Origin: Candidatus Avoscillospira avistercoris
GTDB taxonomy: Bacteria > Bacillota > Clostridia > Oscillospirales > Oscillospiraceae
Assembly: GCA_018716875.1 (NCBI GenBank)
Contig: DVJJ01000127.1
Coordinates: forward strand, 1 to 34,276
Length of the DNA: 34,276 bases
Reading direction: 5' to 3'
Shown here in pieces: positions 6,902 through 16,032 of the stretch (positions are counted from its first letter, which is position 1; every line of letters begins with the position of its first letter). The notes under the pieces were generated by a model. It searched no databases. It was not told the DNA's origin and saw only the letters and a list, made by a program, of their open reading frames with translations. Both the position numbers and the translations under genes were made by a program.

Positions 6902-8275
6902 TTACAGCATAGGGCGGTCCCGGTGGATATATTGGCCGTGGCTACCGGCCAGGACCACGCCCTTGTCCACGGCCAGAGAGCCGCGCAGATAGACGCTGCG
7001 GATGCTGCCGCAGGTCTGGAAGCCCTCAAAGGGTGTGTACCCGGCACGGGATTCCTGGCCCTCGGCGGTAATGACCGTGTCGGCTTTTGGGTCGTAGACC
7101 ACAATATCGGCGTCGCTGCCGGGGGCAATGACGCCTTTCCGGGGCCACATGCCGTAGAGTTTGGCGGGATTTTCCGCCAGCACTTGGACCAGTTGGCCCA
7201 GGTCCAGCACATGGCCGCCCACCAGCAGCGAATAGGCCAGCAGTCCACGGGTCTCCACGCCGGGCAGACCGCCGGGAATCTTGGTGAAGTCCCCCCGTCC
7301 AGCGTCTTTTTGCTGTAGGGTGAAGCTGCAATGGTCTGTGGCAATGGTCTGAATCTCACCGTTGGCCAGGCCGTACAGCAGCGCCTCCGGATTGCCCACC
7401 TCCCGGATAGAGGGCGCACAGACGTAGCGGGCCGCCTGGCTGTAGTCCTCCTGGAAGTAGACGTCGTCCCGGAGCAGTAAATAGTGGGGGCAGGTCTCCA
7501 CAAACACTGTCTGCCCACGGCGGCGGGCAGCGCGGACCTCCTCCAACGCGGCGGCGGTGCTGAGATGGACGATAATCACGGGCGTTTCGGCAATCTCGGC
7601 CAGTCGCAGGAGCCGGGAGACGGCCTCGGCCTCGGCAGCGGCAGGACGGCTCAGGGGATGGGCGCCGGGTCCGGTATCGCCAGTGGACAGGTATTGTGCA
7701 ATCAGAGCATCAATGACACCGCTGTTTTCACAGTGATAGCCTGCCAGACCGCCCAGGTCCCGCAATGCCTCCATGGCGCTGAACATGTCCCGGTCCCCAA
7801 TCATCATGGCCGGATAGGTCATGTACATTTTAAAGGTGGAAATACCTTCGTCGAACATGGCAGGCAGTTCCCGGCGAATGTCGGGATTCCAGTCGTCAAT
7901 GGTCATGTGGAAGCCGTAGTCACAGGCGGCCTTGCCATCAGCCTTTTGGTGCCACAGGTCCAGACCGTGGCGCAGGCTCTCCCCCTTGTTGGGACAGGCG
8001 AAATCCACAATGGTGGTGGTACCGCCCCGCAGAGCGCTGCGGCTGCCGGAGTAAAAATCATCGGCTGTAGTGGTGTTGCACACATCCAAATCAAAATGGG
8101 TGTGGCCGTCGATAAAGCCGGGGAACAGCAGCATTCCCGTAACATCTGTAATCTGCTGGGCCATACTGTCCAGATTCAGGCCCACGGCGGCCACCTGTTC
8201 GCCATCAATGAGCACATCGGCCCGGACAGGGCCGCTGCCGCCCACCACCAGACCGCCTTTGAGCAAGTGTTTCAT
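6902..8275 (-). CDS. D-hydantoinase / dihydropyrimidinase-type cyclic amidohydrolase
   Basis: This is a metal-dependent enzyme that opens cyclic imides such as hydantoins or dihydropyrimidines to N-carbamoyl amino acids. The binuclear metal site of the family is complete: His58 and His60 (GHTHFD), Lys149 (STFKMYMTYP, the carbamylated lysine), His181 (YHCEN), His237 (IVHLST) and Asp314 (ATDHC). Length (457 aa) and spacing match D-hydantoinases closely. It is cytoplasmic. The ATG at 8275 has AAGGGAG upstream. It is the first gene of an operon with the flavin-reductase-like protein; no carbamoylase gene lies beside it. Exact substrate cannot be read from sequence. Confidence 0.9.
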   Translation of the reverse strand: MKHLLKGGLVVGGSGPVRADVLIDGEQVAAVGLNLDSMAQQITDVTGMLLFPGFIDGHTHFDLDVCNTTTADDFYSGSRSALRGGTTTIVDFACPNKGESLRHGLDLWHQKADGKAACDYGFHMTIDDWNPDIRRELPAMFDEGISTFKMYMTYPAMMIGDRDMFSAMEALRDLGGLAGYHCENSGVIDALIAQYLSTGDTGPGAHPLSRPAAAEAEAVSRLLRLAEIAETPVIIVHLSTAAALEEVRAARRRGQTVFVETCPHYLLLRDDVYFQEDYSQAARYVCAPSIREVGNPEALLYGLANGEIQTIATDHCSFTLQQKDAGRGDFTKIPGGLPGVETRGLLAYSLLVGGHVLDLGQLVQVLAENPAKLYGMWPRKGVIAPGSDADIVVYDPKADTVITAEGQESRAGYTPFEGFQTCGSIRSVYLRGSLAVDKGVVLAGSHGQYIHRDRPML

Positions 8276-8370
8276 ACCGTTCGCTCCCTTCTGTTTTGGT
8301 TGTCCTCATTGTACCACGTTCCCCCGCAAAACGGAACGCATGGGTCATGTAAAAATTTTTGAAAAAATAG

Positions 8371-8399
8371 TTGACATATCCGAAAAAACAAGGTATACT
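8371..8399 (+). promoter_or_regulatory. tRNA-Ala promoter
   Basis: TTGACA (8371-8376), a 17-base spacer and TATACT (8394-8399) form a near-consensus promoter about 33 bases before the tRNA. Confidence 0.85.
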
Positions 8400-8431
8400 A
8401 TCAAAGCACTCAGGAGTGCACAGCAAAATAT

Positions 8432-8507
<76 letters not shown>

Positions 8508-8511
8508 AAAC

Positions 8512-8543
8512 AAACCGAGCCCGTTTAACGGGTTCGGTTTTTT
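8512..8543 (+). terminator. tRNA-Ala terminator
   Basis: The stem CCGAGCCCG/CGGGTTCGG, extended by A-T pairs, is followed by TTTTTTG, starting 5 bases after the tRNA CCA. Confidence 0.85.
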
Positions 8544-8670
8544 GTTGTTTTGATGTTCCAAATGCAGACTGTTTTTTCTTTGTAAAAGCGGCTTGATCCG
8601 TACAGGTAAGCTGGACTTCACTCCACTTTAGTATATGGAATAAGCCCCGATTATCTCCTGTCACACAGAC

Positions 8671-8712
8671 AAAGGGCGTTGCAAAGCTTGGCTCTGCAAC
8701 GCCCTCCCCTTT
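8671..8712 (-). terminator. Terminator after the transglutaminase-like gene
   Basis: An 11-bp stem AGGGCGTTGCA/TGCAACGCCCT has an 11-base loop. On the minus strand it is followed by TTTGTCTG, a modest tail; the plus strand has CCCCTTTTG. The rest of 8544-8796 shows no gene. Confidence 0.6.
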
Positions 8713-8796
8713 TGTTGAAATTGTTTTGGATACGTGATAACAAATCTCGAATACTGGCACCCAACTGGTTGTCTTTTCTTTCTCTCCCTGTTTGGG

Positions 8797-11244
8797 TCAG
8801 GCTTCGGCGCAAAGCTGCGCGATAATCCGTGTCATCAACTCCACGGAGCCCACATGGTAGCCGCTGATACCATAGATCGCGACGCCGTCCCCATTGCATA
8901 CCACAGCCAACGGGGGCCGCTCCGGGTCACAGGCCAGGTGCCGCGCCACCGTCTCCAGGTCAAACGCCCAATCATCCAGTAGGACCTGGATTTCCGGCCA
9001 GCACCCCAACACCTGGGCCAGGGTACGCTGCTGGAGGCTGTCCCGGCCCCGGACCAGGAATACCACATTGGCTTCCAGCTGCCGGAGCACTTCCTGCCCG
9101 GCCATCAGCTCATTGAGTACATGTTCCGTGGGCTCGTTGCCTTCTTCCATCCAACACAGCAGCGTGGGACGGCCATTGATGCGGCTGACATCCGGCACCG
9201 ATTGACCATCCAGCGTGACGGCGGGAATCACCGGCATCTCCTGCCGCCGCAGCAGGTCCTCCAGCCGGAAACTCCGCAGCAGCAGCGATTCCGTCTGTTC
9301 TGTCCCGGCCCGGAGCGCAAACTCCTTTTTCGCCGCAAACTGGTTGCCATTGGGCAGACGTACTGAGGTAATCAGCCGATAGTATCCCGCCGGTACCGTC
9401 AAAATCCGATGTCCCTGCTGCCAGCCCGGATCCGTCAACGACAGCGTTTTCCATCCGTTGGATGTCCGGACGGCCAGCGTCCAGTTCTGACGGTACAGCG
9501 GCTCCGTCTCCGGTGCATGGGTCAGCGTCAGGGTGGCGGTGGATCTGGGTCTGACCGGATGGAAGCAGCCGTTCTGCCAATACTCCGGCATACCGTCCAG
9601 CTGTCCCAGCCGGGCCGCCACACCCAGACTGCGCAGCATAGCCACATAGAGAATCCGAAGGCTGCGGTCATCGCACCGGCCCGCCGTCCAGGCGGCCAGG
9701 GGCGGCCACACCAGCCCTGTCCGCTCTCCCGTATAGACCAGGCCCAGGTCTTGGGTGGTGATGTGGCATTCCAGTTCCGTCCACAACGACGCCGGATCGT
9801 TCCGGTAGGCCGTCCGCTCCTCCGGGCAAAGCGCCTGTGCCAGCGCGCCGCGCCAGGCGGTCAGAGGCTCCAGCTCAATCCGGGGACTGAGGACATACGC
9901 CTGATACACCTCCGCGGGCAGGCCGTCATTGACAGCCACATGGAGCAGATGTTCCTCCAATACCGCCGGATTTACGTCCCGCAAATCCTTATCCGTCAGT
10001 GTCTCCACCATGGCCTGCCGCAGCGGGTCGGTATCCTTCTCCAAAAAAGTCCGCAGCGCTGCCGCATTGCTGCGGGCTGTTCGATACAGGGTTTCCCTCG
10101 TACCGTCCTCGGGGCGCGGCGTATAGAACTGCGCCATCCGGTCCTCCCGCAGCGCGGCGCCCCGCTGAAGCTCCGCCGTTCTCCGGGCCTTCCCCGCTGC
10201 ATCCAGCGACACATCCCGCAGGACTGCGTCCTGGGGCGCCAGCACATCCATGGTAACCCACTCGGTTTCCTGTTCCTTGGACGGTGTCAGCTCCAATTCC
10301 ACTCGGTCCCCTACCCGGTCGGCTTCCGCCCACAGGCCATTTTGCGCAGCCAGCACATGAAGATCTCCCTGTCCCAGCGAAATTTCCGCACAGCCCTGGC
10401 TGTCAGCGGTCAATGTGGCGACGGTATAATAGGTGGCCTCATTGAGCACTTGCAGCTCCAGTTTGGCCCCGGCGGCCGGCAAACCGTCCCGTGTCACATG
10501 GAGATGCAGCGGCGCCGTTTTGGCATAGCGCTCCGTCTGGTTAAACCAGGAAATTCCGTCCACCCGGCTGATGGGCGTGCCGTGGATCGGATGGTCTCCA
10601 GCGCCGAAAATCCGCGAATGCACCAGAATGGCGCGGGACGCCGCCGTATTGAACCATCCCCGGTCCAGAATGGGCTCCGGCTCGCAGGCGCCCAGGAACC
10701 GCCACTGTCCGTTGCACAGCGCTTCCACCCAGGCATGATTGTCGTCGCAGTGGGCCCAGCGGGGCGAATAGACCTGACGGGCCGCAATGCCGACGCTGCG
10801 CAGCGCCGCCACCAAAAAGGCCGATTCCTCGCCGCAGCGGCCGCTGCCGTTGGCGTAAACGGTCCAGGGCGACGCGGTCCGGTCGTCCTGACTTTGATAG
10901 GAGGCGTTTTCATGACACCAGCGGTTGACCTCCAGAATCCGCTCTTCCATGGTGTCCATGGCATGTACCCGGTTCAGCAGGGCTTCAGAAAAGTGCTGCC
11001 GGTGAAAAGACAAATCCTCGTCGTTGACTCTAGGAAACAGAACGTAGTGGTCAAACAGCTCCTCCGGCAGTTCCGCGCACCAGGGCAGCATCCGGCGCAT
11101 GGTCAGGGCATGGTCTGCAAACTGCAAAAACAGTGCAGCCGGATAGGTGTCCAGGTCGCTCTGGGGCAAATGGGTATAGAGAAATTCCATGGCCCGGCGC
11201 TGTTCGCCGCCAAGCGTCTCCAAAAGTTGGCTCCAGGTTTCCAC
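8797..11244 (-). CDS. Transglutaminase-like protein with C-terminal thioredoxin-like region
   Basis: The 815-residue protein contains a transglutaminase/protease-like core with Cys137 (GSGRCGEESAF) and His170 (DDNHAWVEA). The usual third Asp is replaced by a GACEPEP segment near 186-192, as I recall for some clostridial relatives. A second, degenerate repeat is suggested by AGRCDDRSLRILYVAMLRSLGVAA. Between them are beta-rich parts like carboxypeptidase-type or Ig-like insertions. The last 120 residues (PTLLCWMEE, ANVVFLVRG, PPLAVVCNGDGVAIYG) resemble a thioredoxin fold without a CXXC. No signal peptide is visible. The start is GTG at 11242-11244, with AAGGAGG inside the last codons of pepA. 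Function is unknown; peptide hydrolysis or crosslinking is possible. Confidence 0.8.
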   Translation of the reverse strand: METWSQLLETLGGEQRRAMEFLYTHLPQSDLDTYPAALFLQFADHALTMRRMLPWCAELPEELFDHYVLFPRVNDEDLSFHRQHFSEALLNRVHAMDTMEERILEVNRWCHENASYQSQDDRTASPWTVYANGSGRCGEESAFLVAALRSVGIAARQVYSPRWAHCDDNHAWVEALCNGQWRFLGACEPEPILDRGWFNTAASRAILVHSRIFGAGDHPIHGTPISRVDGISWFNQTERYAKTAPLHLHVTRDGLPAAGAKLELQVLNEATYYTVATLTADSQGCAEISLGQGDLHVLAAQNGLWAEADRVGDRVELELTPSKEQETEWVTMDVLAPQDAVLRDVSLDAAGKARRTAELQRGAALREDRMAQFYTPRPEDGTRETLYRTARSNAAALRTFLEKDTDPLRQAMVETLTDKDLRDVNPAVLEEHLLHVAVNDGLPAEVYQAYVLSPRIELEPLTAWRGALAQALCPEERTAYRNDPASLWTELECHITTQDLGLVYTGERTGLVWPPLAAWTAGRCDDRSLRILYVAMLRSLGVAARLGQLDGMPEYWQNGCFHPVRPRSTATLTLTHAPETEPLYRQNWTLAVRTSNGWKTLSLTDPGWQQGHRILTVPAGYYRLITSVRLPNGNQFAAKKEFALRAGTEQTESLLLRSFRLEDLLRRQEMPVIPAVTLDGQSVPDVSRINGRPTLLCWMEEGNEPTEHVLNELMAGQEVLRQLEANVVFLVRGRDSLQQRTLAQVLGCWPEIQVLLDDWAFDLETVARHLACDPERPPLAVVCNGDGVAIYGISGYHVGSVELMTRIIAQLCAEA

Positions 11245-11247
11245 AGT

Positions 11248-12606
11248 TTATGCCTCCTTGGCCATGGCCTTGCACAGATGGTACAGCGTGGTCACCGCCG
11301 CACCGGTGGCGCCGTTGGTCTGGTACTCCCACTTGGGCGAGTCCACCCAGGCTGTACCGGCAATATCGATATGGAGCCAAGGATGGGACTCCGTAAAGGT
11401 TTCCAGGAACAGTCCGGCAGTGATGGTGCCGCAGCCGTCATTGGAGACGTTGGACACATCGGCCACGGGGCTTTCGATCATCTTGCGGTACTCGTCAAAG
11501 GCCGGGAGCCGCCAATACTGCTCGCCGCTGACGGCGGCGGCTTCCATGAAATCGGTGCAGTAGGCTTCGTCGTTGCACAGGAAGCCCGCCGTGGTGAAGC
11601 CGAACATGCCAACCACCGCGCCGGTCAGCGTCGCAATGTCCAGCACACGACCAACGCCCTCCTTCCGCAGGGCATAGGTGATGGCGTCCGCCAGAATCAG
11701 CCGTCCCTCGGCGTCGGTGTTGCCTATCTCGATGGTTTTGCCAGACATGGAGCCGATGACATCGCCGGGAATAAAGCTGTCCGGGGCGATACGGTTTTCC
11801 ACCGACGGAATCACCACTGTGGCGTTGACCGGCACTTTGTTCCGGGCCAAGGCCAGCAGCGCGCCGAACACGGCGGCCGCACCGGCCATATCGCCCTTGA
11901 TGCCCTTCATGGAGCTGGCCGGTTTCAGGCAATATCCACCGGTATCACAGGTAACGCCTTTACCCACCAGACCAATGGGCGCCTGGTCCGGCGCGCCGCC
12001 GCGATAACGCAGCACAATCAGGCACGGAGCATGACCGGCACTGTCGCCCACGGTCAGAAACGCCTCCATGCCCAGAGCACGGGCCTGCTCAGCGGAAATG
12101 ATTTCCGTCTCCACCCCATAGGTCCGGGCCGTCTCCGTCATCGTCCGTGCCAGGTCGGCGGGAACCAGATGGTTGGCCGGGCAATTGACCAAATCTCTGG
12201 CCAGGCAGATGGCTTCGGTCAGGCTGTTGCTCTCCTCCGACGGCAAAACAGACGCCATGTACAGGGTCATATCCGTCTGCTCCTCCGTCTTCCAGGACCG
12301 GGGCCGGTAAAGGGCCAGCGCCACACCCTGGGCCATGGCGTCCACGCCGTCCTGTTCCAACAGCGTCTTTGCCGCGGCAGGGTCCAGCACCACCGTTTTG
12401 GCGCCCAGGCCCTTGAGGGCCTTGATGCCCTTGGCCGCAGCACGGCGAACGGTCTCCGCCGTCACCGTCTCCGCGTCGCCCAGACCAACCCACAGCGTGG
12501 CCGTTTTGCCGTCGGCCTCGACAGACAGCCGGGAACCGGCGCCCTCCGTCTCCGTCCGCAGCGCCAGCCGCCAGTCGGCCGCCTCTTGATTCCACAATTT
12601 CAGCAT
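11248..12606 (-). CDS. pepA: M17 family leucyl aminopeptidase
   Basis: This is a cytosolic dinuclear-zinc aminopeptidase that removes N-terminal residues from peptides. The family active site is complete: Lys216 (VGKG), Asp221 (CDTGG), Lys228, Asp239 (KGDM), Asp298 and Glu300 with Arg302 in NTDAEGR (296-302). The usual FDSGG reads CDTGG, a conservative change. The N-terminal half, about 1-120, is the poorly conserved M17 N-domain. At 452 residues it is slightly short. CGGAGG precedes the ATG. A strong hairpin separates it from the fucosidase upstream, and the transglutaminase-like gene follows after 3 bases, so these two form an operon. Aminopeptidase beside a peptide transporter fits intracellular peptide breakdown. 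Confidence 0.9.
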   Translation of the reverse strand: MLKLWNQEAADWRLALRTETEGAGSRLSVEADGKTATLWVGLGDAETVTAETVRRAAAKGIKALKGLGAKTVVLDPAAAKTLLEQDGVDAMAQGVALALYRPRSWKTEEQTDMTLYMASVLPSEESNSLTEAICLARDLVNCPANHLVPADLARTMTETARTYGVETEIISAEQARALGMEAFLTVGDSAGHAPCLIVLRYRGGAPDQAPIGLVGKGVTCDTGGYCLKPASSMKGIKGDMAGAAAVFGALLALARNKVPVNATVVIPSVENRIAPDSFIPGDVIGSMSGKTIEIGNTDAEGRLILADAITYALRKEGVGRVLDIATLTGAVVGMFGFTTAGFLCNDEAYCTDFMEAAAVSGEQYWRLPAFDEYRKMIESPVADVSNVSNDGCGTITAGLFLETFTESHPWLHIDIAGTAWVDSPKWEYQTNGATGAAVTTLYHLCKAMAKEA

Positions 12607-12630
12607 GATGAACCTCCGTTCAGAGAAAAT

Positions 12631-12685
12631 GAAAAAAATGATGGGTCCGTCCGCCCGGTCCGCAGACCGGGCGGACGGACCCCCT
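12631..12685 (-). terminator. 18-bp perfect hairpin terminator after the fucosidase gene
   Basis: The stem 12643-12660 pairs perfectly with 12665-12682 (18 bp, 4-base loop). On the minus strand it is followed by ATCATTTTTTTC. It separates the transporter-fucosidase operon from pepA. No promoter is seen between it and pepA. Confidence 0.85.
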
Positions 12686-12714
12686 TGTATTTGCGCATGG
12701 TTATCTGTATTTGC

Positions 12715-14031
12715 TCACTGCTCCGGATGCAGCTGAATCTCCAGGACCGTGTCAATGGGGTCCGGCAGCACCGGGTTTTCACCCAAATCAGCAAAGGCCA
12801 AATCCGGATAGTCGCTGTGGACCCAGCTGGTGGACAGCTGGACCTCGCTGCCGTCGGCCAGACGGCGAATGGAGGCAATCTGCGACTTGGGAACGCCAAA
12901 CAGCGGCAGCGGGCCAATGGTGTTTTCAAAGATGTGGGCGTACAGCGTGTTGCCCCGACGGGTGAACCGTCCGAAATCCGGCTTGTCCAGGCCGGACATG
13001 CCGCAGCCGTAAATGCTCTTTGCGTTGTCGTGCATCCAGGCGCCGATTTCCTTGAGGATGGCCAGGGATTCCTTGGGGAACTGTCCGGTGGCGTCAGGAC
13101 CCACATTCAGCAGCAGATTGCCGCCCTTGGATACGCACTCCACCAGCTTTTTAATGAGCATGGAGGCGGGCTTGTAAAAATGGTCCGTGGCGCAGTAACC
13201 CCAGTGGTTATTCATGGTCACGCAGCTTTCCCAAATCAGCGGGTCGCCGTTGGCGTCCTGCAAGCCGTTGGGCGGGATAATCTGCTCGGGGCTGACAAAG
13301 TCTCCGTGATACGGGGTAGGCTTGCAGGCCGCCAGGGAGCCGAAGCCCTCGCCGCTGACCTCCAGACGGTTGTCAATGATGACGTCCGGCTGGAGAGAGC
13401 GAACCATCTTCATCAGCTCCGTGGCCTTCCAAGCCTCTCCGCGGAGATTGTCGTAGGAGAAGTCAAACCACAGCAAATCCAGCTTTCCGTAGTTGGTGCA
13501 CAGCTCCCGAACCTGATTGTGCAGGTATTCCAGATAGCGGTCAAAGTTCCGGTTTTCGTTGGATTCCTCCGGGTTGTCCCGCATGGGATGGTACCGGTCG
13601 CCGTAGTGCGGATAATCCGGATGCCGCCAGTCAATAAGAGAGAAATACAGACCGGCGCGGAGACCGCAAGACCGGGCCGCCTCCAGGAACTCCCGCACAA
13701 AATCCCGTTTTGCCGGGCTATTGGTCGATTTAAAATCCGTATAGGCGCTGTCATAGAGGCAGAAGCCGTCGTGGTGCTTGGCAGTCAGCACCACATATTT
13801 CATACCCGCGTCCCGGGCCGCCTCCATCCACTGGCGCATATCGCAGTGGGCGGGATTAAACTCGTCCATCAGCGGCTCATACGCCTCGGTGGGGATATTT
13901 TCATAGCTGCGTACCCACTCGTGACGGGCGGGAATGGAATAGACGCCCCAATGGAGGAACATGCCGAAGCGCGCTTCGGTATACCAGGCCATGCGGCGGT
14001 TATAAGCTTCTCTGTCAAAGGTAAACGACAT
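12715..14031 (-). CDS. GH29 alpha-L-fucosidase, cytoplasmic
   Basis: This enzyme releases terminal alpha-L-fucose from glycans. GH29 landmarks are clear: HWGVYS (27-32), the TAKHHDGF block (83-90), LLWFD at 187-190 whose Asp190 is the expected nucleophile, and SKGGNLLLNVGP (301-312). A short C-terminal beta-domain follows. Length (438 aa) is normal for a compact GH29. No signal peptide is visible, so it works inside the cell on imported substrate. I chose the ATG at 14029-14031; GGAGGAG lies 5 bases upstream, inside the end of the preceding ATPase gene, so translation is coupled. A longer in-frame start at 14082 has no good ribosome binding site. The link to the transporter suggests fucosylated cargo. 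Confidence 0.92.
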   Translation of the reverse strand: MSFTFDREAYNRRMAWYTEARFGMFLHWGVYSIPARHEWVRSYENIPTEAYEPLMDEFNPAHCDMRQWMEAARDAGMKYVVLTAKHHDGFCLYDSAYTDFKSTNSPAKRDFVREFLEAARSCGLRAGLYFSLIDWRHPDYPHYGDRYHPMRDNPEESNENRNFDRYLEYLHNQVRELCTNYGKLDLLWFDFSYDNLRGEAWKATELMKMVRSLQPDVIIDNRLEVSGEGFGSLAACKPTPYHGDFVSPEQIIPPNGLQDANGDPLIWESCVTMNNHWGYCATDHFYKPASMLIKKLVECVSKGGNLLLNVGPDATGQFPKESLAILKEIGAWMHDNAKSIYGCGMSGLDKPDFGRFTRRGNTLYAHIFENTIGPLPLFGVPKSQIASIRRLADGSEVQLSTSWVHSDYPDLAFADLGENPVLPDPIDTVLEIQLHPEQ

Positions 14032-14035
14032 ATGA

Positions 14036-15001
14036 TTACTCCTCCATATGCAGGCAGGCCACCATATGGCCGCCGCCCACATCTACCGGCTCAATGGGTT
14101 TCAGTTTGCAATCATCCTGGCACCGGGGGCAGCGGGTCTGGAAGGGGCAGCCTACCGGCAGGTCGATGGTGCTGGGGATATCACCCTCCAGCAGTGCATG
14201 GTCCTTCTGTACCGTGGGGTCGGGAATGGGCACCGCCGACAGCAGCGCCTTTGTATAGGGATGGCGGGGATGGGCATAGAGCTCCTTCTTTTCCGCCAGC
14301 TCCACGATGGAGCCCAGGTACATGACGGCGATTCGGTCGGAGATCATCTCCACCACGCTCAGGTCGTGGGAGATGAACATATAGGTCAGGTCGTAGTCCC
14401 GCTGAAGCTGCTGCATCAGGTTCAAGACCTGGGCCTGGATGGACACGTCCAGAGAGGAAACCGGCTCGTCGGCAATAATCAGCTTGGGCCGCACCGTCAG
14501 CGCGCGGGCAATGCCGATACGCTGCCGCTGTCCGCCGGAGAACTCGTGGGGGAACCGGTGGGCGTGCTTGGCGCCCAGGCCGACCACTTGCAGCAGCTCA
14601 TGGGCTACCTTCATGCGTTCTGCCGGACTCATATCCGTATGGATCAGCAGCGGCTCCGCCACCAGGTCCTCCACGCGCATGCGGGGGTTCAGGGATCCGT
14701 TGGGGTCCTGGAAGATCATCTGAATATCCTTGCGGATGGGGCGCATTTCCTTGTCGGACAGCTTGGAGATATCGCAGCCGTCAAACCAGATTTCGCCGGA
14801 ATCCGGTACCAGCAGATGGTCTACCAGACGACCGGTGGTGGACTTGCCGCAGCCGGACTCACCCACCACAGAAAAGGTCTCGCCGGGATAGATGTCAAAG
14901 GAAATATTGTTGACGGCATGGACGCGGACCTTTTTACCGTTCTTGCCGCGACCGGCCGGGAATGTCTTGGTGACATTTTTGACTGAAAGCAACGGGGTCA
15001 T
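14036..15001 (-). CDS. Peptide-type ABC transporter ATPase (OppF/DppF-like)
   Basis: This is one of two ATPase subunits energising a family-5 importer. It has Walker [10 protein letters not shown] near residue 46, [10 protein letters not shown]-type signature ([16 protein letters not shown]), Walker B LIIADEP with [10 protein letters not shown], and the switch His (ISHDLSVV). The C-terminal oligopeptide-type extension contains [13 protein letters not shown] and further Cys, a pattern that in DppD/DppF binds or resembles an Fe-S site. Length is 321 aa. Its ATG overlaps the stop of the preceding ATPase gene by 4 bases, and the fucosidase start follows 4 bases after its stop. The substrate is not evident from this subunit. 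Confidence 0.95.
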   Translation of the reverse strand: MTPLLSVKNVTKTFPAGRGKNGKKVRVHAVNNISFDIYPGETFSVVGESGCGKSTTGRLVDHLLVPDSGEIWFDGCDISKLSDKEMRPIRKDIQMIFQDPNGSLNPRMRVEDLVAEPLLIHTDMSPAERMKVAHELLQVVGLGAKHAHRFPHEFSGGQRQRIGIARALTVRPKLIIADEPVSSLDVSIQAQVLNLMQQLQRDYDLTYMFISHDLSVVEMISDRIAVMYLGSIVELAEKKELYAHPRHPYTKALLSAVPIPDPTVQKDHALLEGDIPSTIDLPVGCPFQTRCPRCQDDCKLKPIEPVDVGGGHMVACLHMEE

Positions 15002-16020
15002 CCGATCTGTTCCTCCTTTTCCTCAGCAGGCTGCACGGCCTCGGATTCCGCCAGCCAGCAGCGGCTCTGACGGCCGTCTTTCAGTGTAAAGAGCGGCGGT
15101 TCCGTCTGGTGGCAGCGGTCACAGGCCTTGGAGCAGCGGGGGGCGAATTTACAGCCCGCGGGCATCATGGACAGGTCCGGCACGCTGCCGGGAATGGAAG
15201 GCAGGCTGGTGACGCCGGAGCCCAGCTTGGGCACCGAGGCAATCAAGCCCTGGGTATAGGGGTGCTTGGGCGTTGCAAACAGCTCTTGCACCGGCGCCTC
15301 CTCCACAATGCGGCCGGCATACATGACGATGACGCGGCTGCACATTTCCGCCACCACGCCCAGGTCATGGGTGATAAGCAGAATGCCCGTGTTGTTGTTG
15401 TCCCGGATCTGCCGCATCAGCTGCAAAATCTGGGCCTGAATGGTCACGTCCAGCGCCGTGGTGGGCTCGTCGGCAATGAGCACTGTGGGGTCGCAGCTCA
15501 TGGCCATGGCGATCATAACACGCTGGCTCATACCGCCGGAAAGCTGGTGGGGATAGCTGCGGATGGTGGTTTCCGGGTTGGCAATGCCCACCTTGCGCAT
15601 CATGGTCAGCGCATGGTCCCGGGCCGCCTTCTTGTCCATATCCGTATGGAGGCGGATGGCTTCCACCATCTGGGCCTCAATGCGCATGGCGGGGTTCAGA
15701 GAGCTCATGGGCTCCTGGAAAATCATCGAGATTTCCTTGCCGCGCACGGCACGCATTTCCTTTTCAGAGCAGTGCAGCAGGTCCTTGCCCTTGAGCAAGA
15801 TCTGACCGCTCACCACCCGGCCGCTGGTGTTTTTTAGCAGCTGCATGACGGAAAGGCTGGTGACGGATTTGCCGCAGCCGGATTCACCGACCAGGCCCAA
15901 AATCTCGCCGGCGCCCACCTGAAAGCTGATGCCGTTGACGGCCGTAACCGTTTTGCGCTTTCCCACCTGGAATACGGTGCACAGGTCGCGTACGTCCAGC
16001 AGAATTTCTTTTTCACTCAT
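14998..16020 (-). CDS. Peptide-type ABC transporter ATPase (OppD/DppD-like)
   Basis: This is the second ATPase of the importer, 340 aa. Walker A is GESGCGKS (about 44-51), the signature is LSGGMSQRV, Walker B is [13 protein letters not shown], and the switch is ITHDLGVV. The C-terminal oligopeptide extension begins near residue 235 ([14 protein letters not shown]) and carries a cysteine cluster, [14 protein letters not shown], typical of Dpp/Opp ATPases. AGGTGG precedes the ATG. It sits between the permease genes and the second ATPase gene, so the order is SBP-permease-permease-ATPase-ATPase-fucosidase. Confidence 0.95.
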   Translation of the reverse strand: MSEKEILLDVRDLCTVFQVGKRKTVTAVNGISFQVGAGEILGLVGESGCGKSVTSLSVMQLLKNTSGRVVSGQILLKGKDLLHCSEKEMRAVRGKEISMIFQEPMSSLNPAMRIEAQMVEAIRLHTDMDKKAARDHALTMMRKVGIANPETTIRSYPHQLSGGMSQRVMIAMAMSCDPTVLIADEPTTALDVTIQAQILQLMRQIRDNNNTGILLITHDLGVVAEMCSRVIVMYAGRIVEEAPVQELFATPKHPYTQGLIASVPKLGSGVTSLPSIPGSVPDLSMMPAGCKFAPRCSKACDRCHQTEPPLFTLKDGRQSRCWLAESEAVQPAEEKEEQIG

Positions 16021-16032
16021 AGTCCATCCACC

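Noticed and set aside
8544-8670. Possible small gene between tRNA-Ala and the next gene
   Set aside because: A 96-codon frame crosses the tRNA and terminator without an RBS; nothing coding is recognisable.
14032-14082. Longer start for the fucosidase
   Set aside because: It would overlap the ATPase gene end and has no RBS; the ATG at 14031 has GGAGGAG at good spacing and matches the family N-terminus.
9409-14325. A 1638-codon plus-strand open frame
   Set aside because: It is antisense to the transglutaminase-like, pepA and fucosidase genes, which have clear motifs. It is a shadow of GC-rich codon bias, with His/Gln/Arg-rich text and no domain.
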